Below are positions 7,955-16,364 of a stretch of DNA of 64,000 nt, in pieces. The DNA is taken from assembly GCF_014243445.1 (NCBI RefSeq), contig NZ_JACLQD010000001.1:558001-622000 (forward strand), in the 5' to 3' direction. Numbering within the stretch: position 1 is the first letter of the stretch; each line of letters begins with the position of its first letter. The notes under the pieces are model-generated. The model saw nothing but the letters and a program-made list of their open reading frames with translations, was not told the DNA's origin and ran no database searches. Source of the DNA: Paragemmobacter straminiformis (GTDB lineage Bacteria; Pseudomonadota; Alphaproteobacteria; Rhodobacterales; Rhodobacteraceae). Position numbers and translations under genes: made by a program.

Positions 7955-9433
7955 TTACCACCATTTGCCCGGCTTTGCCACAAAGCCCGCCGCGCGTTCC
8001 AGCACATAGGCGTGATTGAGCAGATCGCCTTCTTCCCAGGGCCGCCCGATCAGTTGCAGCCCCATCGGCAAGCCCTTGGCATCCAGACCCACCGGAACCG
8101 AAACGCCCGGAAGGCCCGCAAGGTTCACCGTGACGGTGAAAACATCGTTCAGATACATCTCGACCGGATCGGCGCTTGCCATTTCGCCCAGACCGAAGGC
8201 GCTGGACGGCGTGGCGGGGGTCAGGATCGCGTCGACCCCGTTGGCGAAGGCAAGTTCGAAGTCGCGCTTGATGAGCGCCCGCACCTTGCGCGCGCGGTTG
8301 TAATAGGCGTCGTAGAAGCCCGCCGACAGAACATAGGTGCCGACCATGATGCGGCGCTGCACCTCGGGGCCGAAGCCTTCGGCGCGGGTCTTTTCATACA
8401 TCTCGGTGATGCCGTCGCCCGCGGAAAGCGTGGCGCGGTGCCCGTAGCGCACGCCGTCATAGCGGGCGAGGTTGGACGAGGCTTCGGCCGGGGCGATCAC
8501 GTAATAGGCGGGCAGCGCGTATTTCGTGTGCGGCAGCGAGATGTCGACGATTTCGGCGCCGGCATCGCGAAGCATCTCGGCCCCGTTGTGCCACAGCGTC
8601 TCGATCTCGGCGGGCATGCCGTCCATGCGGTATTCTTTCGGGATGCCGATCTTCTTGCCACGGATGTCGCCGGTCAGCGCGGCCTCGAAATCAGGCACGG
8701 CAAGATCGGCGGAGGTGGAATCCTTCGGGTCGTGCCCCGACATGGCGGCAAGGAAGATCGCCGCGTCCCGCACCGATTTCGTCATCGGGCCGGCCTGATC
8801 GAGCGACGAGGCGAAGGCCACCACGCCCCAGCGGCTGACGCGCCCGTAGGTCGGCTTGATGCCGACGATGCCGGTAAAGGCGGCAGGCTGGCGGATCGAC
8901 CCGCCCGTGTCGGTTCCCGTGGCGCCAAGGCAGAGGTCCGCCGCCACCGCCGCCGCCGACCCGCCCGACGACCCGCCGGGTGTCAGCTTGCGGTCGTCGA
9001 CCTTCCACGGGTTCACCGCATTGCCGTAGCAGCTCGTCTCGTTCGAGGAGCCCATCGCAAACTCGTCCATGTTGAGCTTGCCCAGCATGACCGCGCCCGC
9101 ATCGAAAAGCCTGGTGGTCACGGTCGATTCATATTCGGGCCGGAAGCCGCGCAGGATGTTGGATGCGGCCTGCGACGGCACGCCCTTGGTGCAGAACAGG
9201 TCCTTGATCCCGAGCGGAATGCCGCACAGATCGGGGGCCGCGCCCGCCTTGAGCCGCGCATCCGCCGCGCGCGCCTGATCCAGCGCGATATCGGGTGTCT
9301 TGTGGACGAAAGCGCCCAGCGTGTCGGCGGCGTCGATGGCCGTAAGGCAGGACATGGTCAGATCGACCGCCGAAATCTCGCCCTTGCGCAGCGCGTCGCG
9401 CGCCGCGGCGATGGTCCATGTGTTCGCGTTCAT
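7955..9433 (-). CDS. gatA: Glutamyl-tRNA(Gln) amidotransferase subunit A
   Basis: A 492-residue amidase-signature enzyme. The Ser-cisSer-Lys triad is visible: lysine in [14 protein letters not shown] (near residue 79), the cis-serine in [14 protein letters not shown], and the nucleophile in [13 protein letters not shown]. GatA releases ammonia from glutamine and feeds it to GatB, which converts Glu-tRNA(Gln) to Gln-tRNA(Gln) (and Asp-tRNA(Asn) in some species). Length and motifs are standard. ATG overlaps the gatC stop (ATGA at 9430-9433). gatB is not in this window. Confidence 0.96.
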   Translation of the reverse strand: MNANTWTIAAARDALRKGEISAVDLTMSCLTAIDAADTLGAFVHKTPDIALDQARAADARLKAGAAPDLCGIPLGIKDLFCTKGVPSQAASNILRGFRPEYESTVTTRLFDAGAVMLGKLNMDEFAMGSSNETSCYGNAVNPWKVDDRKLTPGGSSGGSAAAVAADLCLGATGTDTGGSIRQPAAFTGIVGIKPTYGRVSRWGVVAFASSLDQAGPMTKSVRDAAIFLAAMSGHDPKDSTSADLAVPDFEAALTGDIRGKKIGIPKEYRMDGMPAEIETLWHNGAEMLRDAGAEIVDISLPHTKYALPAYYVIAPAEASSNLARYDGVRYGHRATLSAGDGITEMYEKTRAEGFGPEVQRRIMVGTYVLSAGFYDAYYNRARKVRALIKRDFELAFANGVDAILTPATPSSAFGLGEMASADPVEMYLNDVFTVTVNLAGLPGVSVPVGLDAKGLPMGLQLIGRPWEEGDLLNHAYVLERAAGFVAKPGKWW

Positions 9434-9717
9434 TCCACCACCTTCGGCACGGCAAAGAAACCTTCGCGCGCATCGGGCGCGTTCTTGAGGATTTGCGACT
9501 GGATGTTGCCATCGGTCACCACATCGGCCCGCCGCTTCAGGCGCATCGGCGTGACCGAGGTCATCGGCTCGATGCCCGTGACGTCGACCTCGTTCAACTG
9601 CTCCATGAAGGTCACGATGTCGTTGAGCTGGCCTGCCAGTTTGGGCAGGTCGGCTTCCTCGACGCGGATGCGTGCCAGCTTGGCCACCCGCCGTGCGGTT
9701 TCGATGTCGATGGACAT
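9430..9717 (-). CDS. gatC: Glutamyl-tRNA(Gln) amidotransferase subunit C
   Basis: A 95-residue GatC starting [19 protein letters not shown], with [22 protein letters not shown] and the proline-rich end typical of this belt-like subunit that stabilises GatA on GatB. An upstream in-frame ATG at 9786 would add 23 unconserved residues, so 9717 is chosen. It is the first gene of gatC-gatA, with a 4-base overlap. Confidence 0.95.
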   Translation of the reverse strand: MSIDIETARRVAKLARIRVEEADLPKLAGQLNDIVTFMEQLNEVDVTGIEPMTSVTPMRLKRRADVVTDGNIQSQILKNAPDAREGFFAVPKVVE

Positions 9718-9839
9718 GTCGCGCTCCGAATTTTCCTTCGCCCGTTTAGCCCCCGCCCCGCAACCCCGCAAGACCCGCCGCGCCATTCCCTTTCGTGCCG
9801 GGCGGGCTAAAACAGTCGTCAGGCATCAAGGAGGATGAA

Positions 9840-10520
9840 ATGCAGATCACCTGGCTCGGCCATTCCGGCTTTCGCATCGAGGTCGAGGGCGCGACGTTGC
9901 TGATCGACCCGTGGCTGTCGGGCAACCCCATGTTTCCCGCCGACCGGCGCGCCGAGGCGATCAGGGGCGCAACCCATGTGTTGCTGACCCACGGGCACGG
10001 CGACCATTCGGGCGATGTCGCGGCCATCTGCAAGGAGCTGGATGTCCCGCTTGTCGCCATCTACGACCTTGCCGCGCATTTCGAAAAGACCGAAGGGCTG
10101 AAGATCGTCGGCTTCAACAAGGGCGGCACGGTCGATCTGGACGGGGCCAAGGTCACGCTGGTCAATGCCTGCCATTCGTCGAGCCTTGGCGCAGTGCCGG
10201 TGGGGTCAGAATGCGGCTTCATGATCGCGGGGGGCGGGCATACGGTCTATGTCTCGGGCGATACCGACATCATGGCCGATATGGAGTGGATGGGCGATTA
10301 CCACAAACCCGATATCGGCATCCTGTCGGCGGGCGGGCATTACACGATGTGCATGGCGCGCGCGACCTATGCCGCGAAACGCTATTTCGATTTCAAGACC
10401 GTGATTCCCTGCCACTACCGCACCTTTGGCGCGCTGGAGCAGAACGCGCAGGTGATGCGCGACGGGCTGCCCGGCGTGAAGGTGATCGAACCCGAGGTGA
10501 TGGTGGCCATCGCCCTGTGA
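9840..10520 (+). CDS. Metallo-beta-lactamase-fold metal-dependent hydrolase (UPF0173 type)
   Basis: A 226-residue MBL-fold protein beginning MQITWLGHSGFRIE. It has the metal motif HGHGDHSGD near residue 53, a further metal aspartate in YVSGDTDIM, and a final histidine in IPCHYRTFG. The family (YtkL/UPF0173) is widespread and mostly uncharacterised; hydrolysis of a small-molecule ester or lactone is typical of the fold. The start at 9840 is supported by GGAGG 6 bases upstream. An ATG 45 bases earlier lacks this. Confidence 0.85.
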   Translation: MQITWLGHSGFRIEVEGATLLIDPWLSGNPMFPADRRAEAIRGATHVLLTHGHGDHSGDVAAICKELDVPLVAIYDLAAHFEKTEGLKIVGFNKGGTVDLDGAKVTLVNACHSSSLGAVPVGSECGFMIAGGGHTVYVSGDTDIMADMEWMGDYHKPDIGILSAGGHYTMCMARATYAAKRYFDFKTVIPCHYRTFGALEQNAQVMRDGLPGVKVIEPEVMVAIAL

Positions 10521-10728
10521 TGCGACAGGGGGCGGCGCGGCCGTGGCGGGGGGCTTGCCCCCCCTTGCGGTGCTTGCGCCACGGGCTGCGGCTTGCGGGC
10601 CGCCGCCCCGCCCCCCGCGGGGTGTTCCGGCCCTGCGGACAGGCATAATCGCGAAGGGCCGTCGCTCTTTGGGTTGACCTGCCCCCTTTTGTTGCGCGAC
10701 TTGGGCGCGACAGGACTGGAGGGTTGGA

Positions 10729-11727
10729 ATGGCGAAGCGTGCTTTGGTGACGGGATCGGCGGGTTTCATCGGCTATCACCTGTGCGCCCGCCTGCTTTCC
10801 GAGGGTTGGCAGGTCGTCGGACTGGACGGCATGACCACCTATTACGACGTGCGCCTGAAAGCGCGGCGCCATGCGATGCTGTCGCAGAATCCGGGCTTTC
10901 GCGCCGTCGAAGGGCTGGTCGAGACCGCAGGTCTGGTGCGCGAGCTGGCCGAGGGGGCGGATGCGATCATCCATCTGGCCGCACAGGCGGGGGTCCGCTA
11001 TTCGATCGACGCGCCCCGGTCCTATGTCGAGGCGAACCTGATCGGCACCTTCGAGGTGCTCGAGGCCGCGCGGGCGACGAAACCGGCGCATCTGCTGATG
11101 GCATCGACCTCGTCCGTCTACGGGGCGAATACCGAAATGCCCTATGCCGAGGTCCACAAGGCCGACAGCCCGATGTCCTTTTATGCCGCGACGAAGAAGG
11201 CGACCGAGGCGATGGGCCATTCCTATGCCCATCTTTACGACATTCCGACCACCATGTTCCGGTTCTTTACGGTCTACGGCCCCTGGGGGCGGCCGGACAT
11301 GGCGCTGTTCAAATTCGTCAAGGCGATCCTGTCGGGCGAGCCGATCGACATCTACAACCACGGCGACATGCGGCGGGATTTCACCTATGTCGATGATCTG
11401 GTGACGGGGATCGTCCGGCTGGTCGGCGTGCCTCCGGCGGGCGGGGCGGCGGGGCCGATGGACAGCCTGTCGCCCGTCGCGCCCTTCCGGATCGTGAATA
11501 TCGGCAACGGTGCGCCGGTGGGGTTGATGGATTTCGTGCTGGCCATCGAGACCGCGCTGGGGCGCAAGGCGGAAAAGCGCTTCCTGCCGATGCAGGCGGG
11601 GGACGTGCCGGCGACATGGGCCGATGCCAGCCTGATCGAGGCGCTGACAGGGCCGCTGCCCCGCACCGGAATAGACGAAGGGGTCGCCCGTTTCGTCGCG
11701 TGGTATCGGGATTTCTACGGGGTCTAG
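10729..11727 (+). CDS. NAD-dependent sugar epimerase, UDP-glucuronate 4-epimerase type
   Basis: A 332-residue extended short-chain dehydrogenase. The N-terminal motif is [15 protein letters not shown]. The 40s loop [18 protein letters not shown] is characteristic of UDP-glucuronate 4-epimerases (LpsL/GAE type). Catalytic residues lie in STSSVYG and SFYAATKKA, followed by [18 protein letters not shown]. It would make UDP-galacturonate for envelope or capsule polysaccharide. No other polysaccharide genes are adjacent. A GC-rich gap of about 200 bases, able to form several hairpins, precedes it. Confidence 0.85.
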   Translation: MAKRALVTGSAGFIGYHLCARLLSEGWQVVGLDGMTTYYDVRLKARRHAMLSQNPGFRAVEGLVETAGLVRELAEGADAIIHLAAQAGVRYSIDAPRSYVEANLIGTFEVLEAARATKPAHLLMASTSSVYGANTEMPYAEVHKADSPMSFYAATKKATEAMGHSYAHLYDIPTTMFRFFTVYGPWGRPDMALFKFVKAILSGEPIDIYNHGDMRRDFTYVDDLVTGIVRLVGVPPAGGAAGPMDSLSPVAPFRIVNIGNGAPVGLMDFVLAIETALGRKAEKRFLPMQAGDVPATWADASLIEALTGPLPRTGIDEGVARFVAWYRDFYGV

Positions 11728-11740
11728 GGCGCATGAAAAC

Positions 11741-12063
11741 GGTGCGCAGCGAGTGCGCACCCTACCGGAACGCGGGTTGGTCGTTTTTCCATGCAGCTTG
11801 GTGGCGGGCGCGGCGTAGGGTGCGCAGGCGTTGCGCACCGTTTCGCGACCGCCGGTTGGGCGTTTTTCCGTGCAGCTTGGCGGCGGGCGCGGCGTAGGGT
11901 GCGCAGGCGTTGCGCACCGTTTCGCGACCGCCGGTTGGGCGTTTTTCCGTGCAGCTTGGCGGCGGGTTCGGCGTAGGGTGCGCAGCGAGTGCGCACCGTT
12001 TCGCGACCGCCGGTTGGGCGTTTTTCCGTGCAGCTTGGCGGCGTTGCGCACCGTTTCGCGACC
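11741..12063. repeat. GTAG-type REP array: four REPs plus a partial copy, period about 79 bases
   Basis: This array fills most of the 366-base gap 11728-12093, which has no gene. Each REP is GTAG followed by a hairpin GGTGCGCA-n5-TGCGCACC. REP1 is on the minus strand (11741-11765). REP2-REP4 are on the plus strand (11815-11839, 11894-11918, 11973-11997). A truncated copy ends near 12052. The starts are 78, 79 and 79 bases apart, and the roughly 54-base spacer is also conserved (contains CGCGACCGCCGGTTGGGCG). The GTAG head plus palindrome is the hallmark of REP elements mobilised by RAYT (TnpA-REP) transposases; none is encoded in this window. Confidence 0.85.
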
Positions 12064-12093
12064 GGCGGTGCAACGCCTGCGCGCGCTTCGGGG

Positions 12094-12582
12094 TCAGTGC
12101 AGCGGTCCCTTGGTCACATGGCCCTTGACGTCCGGCTTCGGGTCGCGCCCGAGGAGCATTTGCAGCCCCGCGAAGAGACCGGAGCCGTTCTTCCAGATTT
12201 CGGCGCGCGACGGGTCGAAGCGCAGAAGGAGAAGGTTCTTGTCGTCCCTGCCTTGGGGATACCATGCCGCGATGAAGGGGTTCCACAGCCGTTCGACCAC
12301 GGCCGGATCGCTGTGGGGCGAGATGAGGCCGTGGACGGTGGCGAACAGGGCGTGGTCGCTGGCGGCGAAGGTGAAGAAGGCCGGAGCGGTCGCGGTGACT
12401 TTGGCGCCGAGTTCGGTGTCCTTTCCGGTGAAAATCCAGATAGGGCCGTGATCATGTTCGCCTTCGGTGATGGCGGTCATCGGACGCGGGGCGGCGCTGC
12501 CCCCTTCGAGCCCGAGCATGACGGTGCGGTCGGAGTGCAGCGCGCGCCAGAAGCCGGCACGGAGTTCACGGTCGTCGGTCAT
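12094..12582 (-). CDS. Pyridoxamine-5'-phosphate-oxidase-like FMN-binding protein (general stress protein 26 type)
   Basis: A 162-residue split-barrel flavoprotein. Features are a RPMTAI.E strand, the GPIWIFTGKDTELG segment, FTFAASDHALFATVHG, and the C-terminal WNPFIAAWYPQGRDDKNLLLLRFDP that marks the general-stress-protein-26 group. Such proteins bind FMN or F420-like flavins and are linked to oxidative stress; the reaction is usually unknown. ATG codons at 12588 and 12582 are both possible. The second is chosen because AAGGA lies 8 bases before it and only a few before the first. Confidence 0.8.
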   Translation of the reverse strand: MTDDRELRAGFWRALHSDRTVMLGLEGGSAAPRPMTAITEGEHDHGPIWIFTGKDTELGAKVTATAPAFFTFAASDHALFATVHGLISPHSDPAVVERLWNPFIAAWYPQGRDDKNLLLLRFDPSRAEIWKNGSGLFAGLQMLLGRDPKPDVKGHVTKGPLH

Positions 12583-12647
12583 AGGCATCTTCCTTTGGTT
12601 GGCAGAGGAAGAAGCCGCCGGGGCGGGATCGGGTTCCCGCCGCGCGT

Positions 12648-13634
12648 TTACAGCATTCCGGGCACGACCTGATCGGGGGGGCGGTGGCCATCGGCGAAGG
12701 TCTTGATGTTGATGATGACCTTTTCGCCCATCTCGACCCGCCCCTCGCGCGTGGCCGACCCCATGTGGGGCAGCAGGACCACGTTGGGCAGCTCGCGCAG
12801 GCGGGGGTTTATCTCGGCCCCGCGTTCGTAGACATCAAGCCCCGCTCCAGCGAGTTCGCCCGCCCTGAGCATCCGTGTCAGGGCGTTTTCGTCGATCACC
12901 TCGCCGCGCGAGGTGTTCACGATCACGGCCGAAGGTTTCATCAGCTTGAGCCGCCGCGCGTTCATCAGATGGAAGGTCGAGGGCGTGTGCGGGCAGTTCA
13001 CGCTGATGACATCCATGCGCGACACCATCTGGTCGAGGCTTTCCCAATAGGTGGCCTCGAGTTCGGTCTCGACCTCGGCGCGGACGCGGCGGCGGTTGTG
13101 GTAGTGGACCTGCATGCCGAAGGCGCGGGCGCGTTTTGCGACCGCCTGCCCGATGCGCCCCATGCCGAGGATGCCAAGCCGTTTGCCGCCGATCCGCCCG
13201 CCCAGCAGCGAAAGCGGCGACCAGCCGTGCCATTCGCCCGATTGCATCAGGGCCAGCCCTTCGGGAATGCGGCGGGTCACCGCCAGCACCAGCGCCATCG
13301 CCATGTCGGCGGTATCCTCGGTCAGCACGCCGGGGGTGTTCGAGACGAGAATCCCGCGCGAGCGGGCGGTGCCGACGTCGATATGGTCGACCCCTGCGCC
13401 GTAATTGGCGATGAGTTTCAGCTTGTCGCCCGCCTGCGCCAGCAATCCGGCGTCGATCTGGTCGGTGATGGTGGGCACCAGAACATCGGCGCGGCGCAGG
13501 GCTGCGGCAAGTTCGTCGCGGGTCATGGCATCGTCGGTGTCGCGCAGGTCGACGTCGAACAATTCCTTCATCCGGGTTTCGACAACTTCGGGCAACCGTC
13601 GCGTCACGACAACACTCAGCCTCGATGCGGGCAT
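12648..13634 (-). CDS. D-isomer-specific 2-hydroxyacid dehydrogenase, probable glyoxylate/hydroxypyruvate reductase
   Basis: A 328-residue NAD(P)-linked dehydrogenase. Substrate-binding and catalytic residues appear in NYGAGVDHID, the Rossmann motif LGILGMGRIGQAVAKRARA, VNTSRGEVIDENAL (catalytic Arg), and LLPHMGSATREGR (catalytic His). The HYHNRRR segment after strand 2 suggests NADP preference, as in glycerate/glyoxylate reductases. It reduces glyoxylate or hydroxypyruvate, or oxidises D-glycerate. The start at 13634 follows GGGAGGA; an in-frame ATG at 13787 would add 51 unconserved residues. If the OiaX step at 47.9 kb yields glycolate, this enzyme could share downstream metabolites. Confidence 0.87.
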   Translation of the reverse strand: MPASRLSVVVTRRLPEVVETRMKELFDVDLRDTDDAMTRDELAAALRRADVLVPTITDQIDAGLLAQAGDKLKLIANYGAGVDHIDVGTARSRGILVSNTPGVLTEDTADMAMALVLAVTRRIPEGLALMQSGEWHGWSPLSLLGGRIGGKRLGILGMGRIGQAVAKRARAFGMQVHYHNRRRVRAEVETELEATYWESLDQMVSRMDVISVNCPHTPSTFHLMNARRLKLMKPSAVIVNTSRGEVIDENALTRMLRAGELAGAGLDVYERGAEINPRLRELPNVVLLPHMGSATREGRVEMGEKVIINIKTFADGHRPPDQVVPGML

Positions 13635-13798
13635 GAGCTTCCTCCCTTGCACTTCCAAATCGCGTTCATGAATGGCAAAGTGGCGGGAAGCGGGGAAAGG
13701 CACAAGTCCCCGCCGCAAGGCACAGGCCGCAAGAGCCTGGCAAACATGGCAGGCCGCCGGATCGAACCGGCGCGGGGCTTCGGGCACAGGCGGACAGA

Positions 13799-14464
13799 AT
13801 GAGAATTATGCAGGCAGTGGCGCTTGTGGTGACACTCGGCTTGATCGGGGTGGCCGCCGCGGAAGAGCTTGGCAGCAAGCGTCCGGCACCGCGCCCCGAA
13901 AGCCTGACGGCGACCGGCGAGAGCGCGGCCCCGCTTCCCTCGGCCGAGGCAGGGGCGGCCAAACCCGCGCCCGCCCTTGCCGCGCCCAAGCCCCAGCCCG
14001 CCGTGGCGAAACCGCGCGTTCCGCCGCGCGATCCGACGCGGGGGACCGTCACCAACCTGCCCCTGCCGCGCTATGTCAGCCTGAAGGGGAACGAGGGCAA
14101 CGCCCGGCGCGGCCCCGGCCTGACGCACCGGATCGACTGGGTGTTCACCCGTGCCGGAATGCCGCTGCGGATCACCGCCGAATACGAACACTGGCGCCGG
14201 GTGGAAGATGCCGAAGGTGCGGGCGGCTGGGTGCATTACTCGCTGCTGTCGGGCGTGCGATCGGCCCTTGTGGCGCAGGATCTGGCCGATTTCCGCGATG
14301 GCCCCAGCGACGATGCCGCTGTTCTGTTCCAGGCGGAACGCAATGTCGTCGGCTGGATACAGGAATGCGAGCCGGAGTGGTGCCGTCTGTCCATCGATGG
14401 CGAAAAGGGGTGGGTCCGCAAGACCGCGCTTTGGGGTGTCGATGCGGGCGAAGTGATCGAGTGA
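13799..14464 (+). CDS. Secreted SH3-domain protein
   Basis: A 221-residue exported protein. The signal peptide (MRIMQAVALVVTLGLIGVAAA) is followed by an alanine/proline-rich linker to about residue 85. Two bacterial SH3-like modules follow: the first around GNEGNARRGPGLTHRIDWVF with GGWVHYSLLSG, the second around VAQDLADFRDGPSD with EPEWCRLSIDGEKGWVRK. Such domains usually bind peptidoglycan or peptides in the periplasm; no catalytic residues are visible. It is divergent from the 2-hydroxyacid dehydrogenase, with about 160 bases shared. Confidence 0.82.
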   Translation: MRIMQAVALVVTLGLIGVAAAEELGSKRPAPRPESLTATGESAAPLPSAEAGAAKPAPALAAPKPQPAVAKPRVPPRDPTRGTVTNLPLPRYVSLKGNEGNARRGPGLTHRIDWVFTRAGMPLRITAEYEHWRRVEDAEGAGGWVHYSLLSGVRSALVAQDLADFRDGPSDDAAVLFQAERNVVGWIQECEPEWCRLSIDGEKGWVRKTALWGVDAGEVIE

Positions 14465-14632
14465 CAGGCCCTGAGGCGAAGCGGGCAAGGCCGGCAGCGG
14501 GTGGCTGAGGAACGGGCCGCGCGCGACGGGATTGCGCCGCCCGCGCGCTTTGCGAGACGGTCTCACTTGCCCCCGAGGCCCGCGATGCGCTAGCCCCGAA
14601 AGTCTTGACAGGACCAATGTCGGACACAGCGG

Positions 14633-15535
14633 ATGAGCCTTGACCAATCCTCGCGCATGAACCTTTCCGCCGCTTTCGCCTCGGTCGTGGTGGCAAGTGT
14701 GCTTGTCATGCTGAAGCTTTGGGCTTTGGGCGAGACCGGCGCGCTGTCTGTCGCGGCCTCGCTTGCCGACAGCGCGATGGACCTGATGATCAGCCTCGGG
14801 GCGATGGCGGCGATCTTTTACGCGGCCAAGCCTGCGGACGAGGACCATGCCTTCGGCCATTCCTCGGCCGAGGATCTTGCCGCACTCGGGCAGGCGGTGT
14901 TCATCGTCATTTCGGCCAGCGTGATCGCATGGGCGGCGGTTGTGCGGTTGCTCGACCCCGCGCCGGGGCGGATGCAGTCGGAAAGCTCGGGCATGGTGGT
15001 GATGACGCTGTCGATCCTGCTGACGCTGGGGCTGGTGCTTTGGCAAGGGCGGGTCGCGGCGCGGACGGGCAACAAGGTCGTCGCGGCGGACCGGTTGCAT
15101 TATCTGGGCGACCTCTTGCCGAACATCGGGGCCATCGTGTCGCTTTGGGCATCGAAGTCCTTTGGTCTGGCGTCGATCGATTCGGTCGTGGCGCTGGGGG
15201 CGGCGGCGATGCTGGTGATGGGGGCCGTGCGGATCGGCAAGGGGGCTTTCGATGCGCTGATGGACCGCCGCGCCGACCCCGACATCGTCGCGGGGATCGG
15301 CCGCATCGCGGATGGCTGGCCGGGGGTGCATGGATACCATGACCTGAAAACCCGCACCGCCGGAAGCCGCGTCTTTGTCAACATCCACATCGAGCTTGAC
15401 GGCGACCAGTCGCTGCGCGAGGCGCATGACATCGGCGCGGGATTGCGGCGCGCGATCCTTGCCGCCTATCCGCAGGCGGATGTGATCGTGCACAAGGATG
15501 TGGCCTATCCCGATCCGGACGAGGGAAAGGTCTAG
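14633..15535 (+). CDS. Cation diffusion facilitator transporter (FieF-like)
   Basis: A 300-residue CDF transporter with six predicted membrane segments. The metal site in segment II is LADSAMDLMISLGA and that in segment V is DRLHYLGDLLPNIG, giving the DxxxD and HxxxD pairs typical of Zn/Fe exporters. The cytoplasmic C-terminal domain has VHGYHDLKTRTAGSRVFVNI and HKDV. It exports zinc, iron or manganese in exchange for protons. A further in-frame ATG (14657) is possible. Membrane topology and motif spacing are complete. Confidence 0.87.
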   Translation: MSLDQSSRMNLSAAFASVVVASVLVMLKLWALGETGALSVAASLADSAMDLMISLGAMAAIFYAAKPADEDHAFGHSSAEDLAALGQAVFIVISASVIAWAAVVRLLDPAPGRMQSESSGMVVMTLSILLTLGLVLWQGRVAARTGNKVVAADRLHYLGDLLPNIGAIVSLWASKSFGLASIDSVVALGAAAMLVMGAVRIGKGAFDALMDRRADPDIVAGIGRIADGWPGVHGYHDLKTRTAGSRVFVNIHIELDGDQSLREAHDIGAGLRRAILAAYPQADVIVHKDVAYPDPDEGKV

Positions 15536-15584
15536 CGCGCCCCGAAACCCCGGCAGCATCCCGCCGGTGCGGGGCACAAGTGGC

Positions 15585-15611
15585 GTGACAGTTCTTATCC
15601 AGTCGTATAAT
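15585..15611 (+). promoter_or_regulatory. Possible promoter of the TetR-family gene
   Basis: A perfect TATAAT lies at 15606-15611 and a GTGACA at 15585-15590 (spacer 15, shorter than ideal). Because the -10 box is directly followed by an ATG at 15614, transcription would begin at or after that codon, favouring the ATG at 15641 as the real start. Confidence 0.4.
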
Positions 15612-15640
15612 TCATGTGGGATACCGCTTTCCGGACCGCC

Positions 15641-16288
15641 ATGACCGACCACACCGCACATCGACGCCCCTACCGTCGCGAGGCCGAAGAAAAGCGGCGC
15701 GACGACCTGATCGCGGCAGCGATCGCCCTTGTCTCCGAGGGCGGGGCCGAGGCGGCGACCGTGCGTGCCATCGCAGACCGCGCGGGGGTGACGCCGGGCC
15801 TGATCCGGCATTACTTTGCCACCAAGGACGATCTGACCCAGACCGCCTATCGTCTGGTGATGGAGCGCATGACGCAAAGCGCCGTCGAGGCCCTGTCGGG
15901 CGCTGCGCCCGATGACCCCGTGGGGCGGCTTGCGGCCTTTGTCGCCGCGAATTTCCGTGCCCCCGTTCTGGACCCCGTCAATCTTTCGGTCTGGGCGGCC
16001 TATCTGCACCGGTCGCGCAACGACCCCACGATCAACGCGGTCCACCAGACCACCTATCTGGCCTATCGTGACCAGTTGCAGACCTTGATCGCCGCCTTGC
16101 CCGGCCGCCCGGTTGACGCCGAGAAGGACAGGCGCGACGCCATCTCGTGCAACGCGCTGATCGACGGGCTCTGGATCGAGGGCGCGGCCCTGCCCGACGC
16201 CTTTCGCCGTGGCGAGGTGGCGCGGATCGCGCTTGATGCCATCGGCGCGATCCTGCGCCACCCGCTGCCGTCGCCGCCCGATATCTGA
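15641..16288 (+). CDS. TetR/AcrR-family transcriptional regulator (BetI-like)
   Basis: A 215-residue regulator. The N-terminal HTH is RRDDLIAAAIALVSEGGAEA followed by TVRAIADRAGVTPGLIRHYF. The C-terminal ligand domain resembles the BetI group (LSVWAAYLHRSRNDP, IDGLWIEGAAL). It lies immediately upstream of, and in the same direction as, the arginine-transaminase-like genes, so it is a good candidate regulator for them. It is not called betI because no glycine-betaine synthesis genes are near. An ATG at 15614 is in frame, but a TATAAT just before it makes 15641 more likely. Confidence 0.8.
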   Translation: MTDHTAHRRPYRREAEEKRRDDLIAAAIALVSEGGAEAATVRAIADRAGVTPGLIRHYFATKDDLTQTAYRLVMERMTQSAVEALSGAAPDDPVGRLAAFVAANFRAPVLDPVNLSVWAAYLHRSRNDPTINAVHQTTYLAYRDQLQTLIAALPGRPVDAEKDRRDAISCNALIDGLWIEGAALPDAFRRGEVARIALDAIGAILRHPLPSPPDI

Positions 16289-16364
16289 CGGCGACCGGAC
16301 CGCCCCCCCTGCCGCCCTCCCCTACCGACACCCTCCTGCCGACCGACCGACCAAAGGAAGCCCC

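Noticed and set aside
11741-12063. CRISPR array
   Set aside because: The spacers are themselves nearly identical and about 54 bases long, the repeats start with GTAG and form hairpins, and no cas gene is present.
11762-12286. Apparent proteins with 26-residue repeats in several frames across the REP array
   Set aside because: The DNA period of 78-79 bases is not a multiple of three, so the repeated peptide changes frame between units. The signal is the REP array and its spacer, not coding sequence.
13616-16261. 881-residue minus-strand open frame opposite the SH3, CDF and TetR genes
   Set aside because: It is an antisense shadow common in high-GC DNA; the three plus-strand genes show clear domains and its own translation is low-complexity.
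15641-16288. betI, repressor of choline-glycine betaine genes
   Set aside because: The ligand domain is BetI-like, but no betA/betB/betT genes are present; the downstream genes are for arginine-type catabolism.
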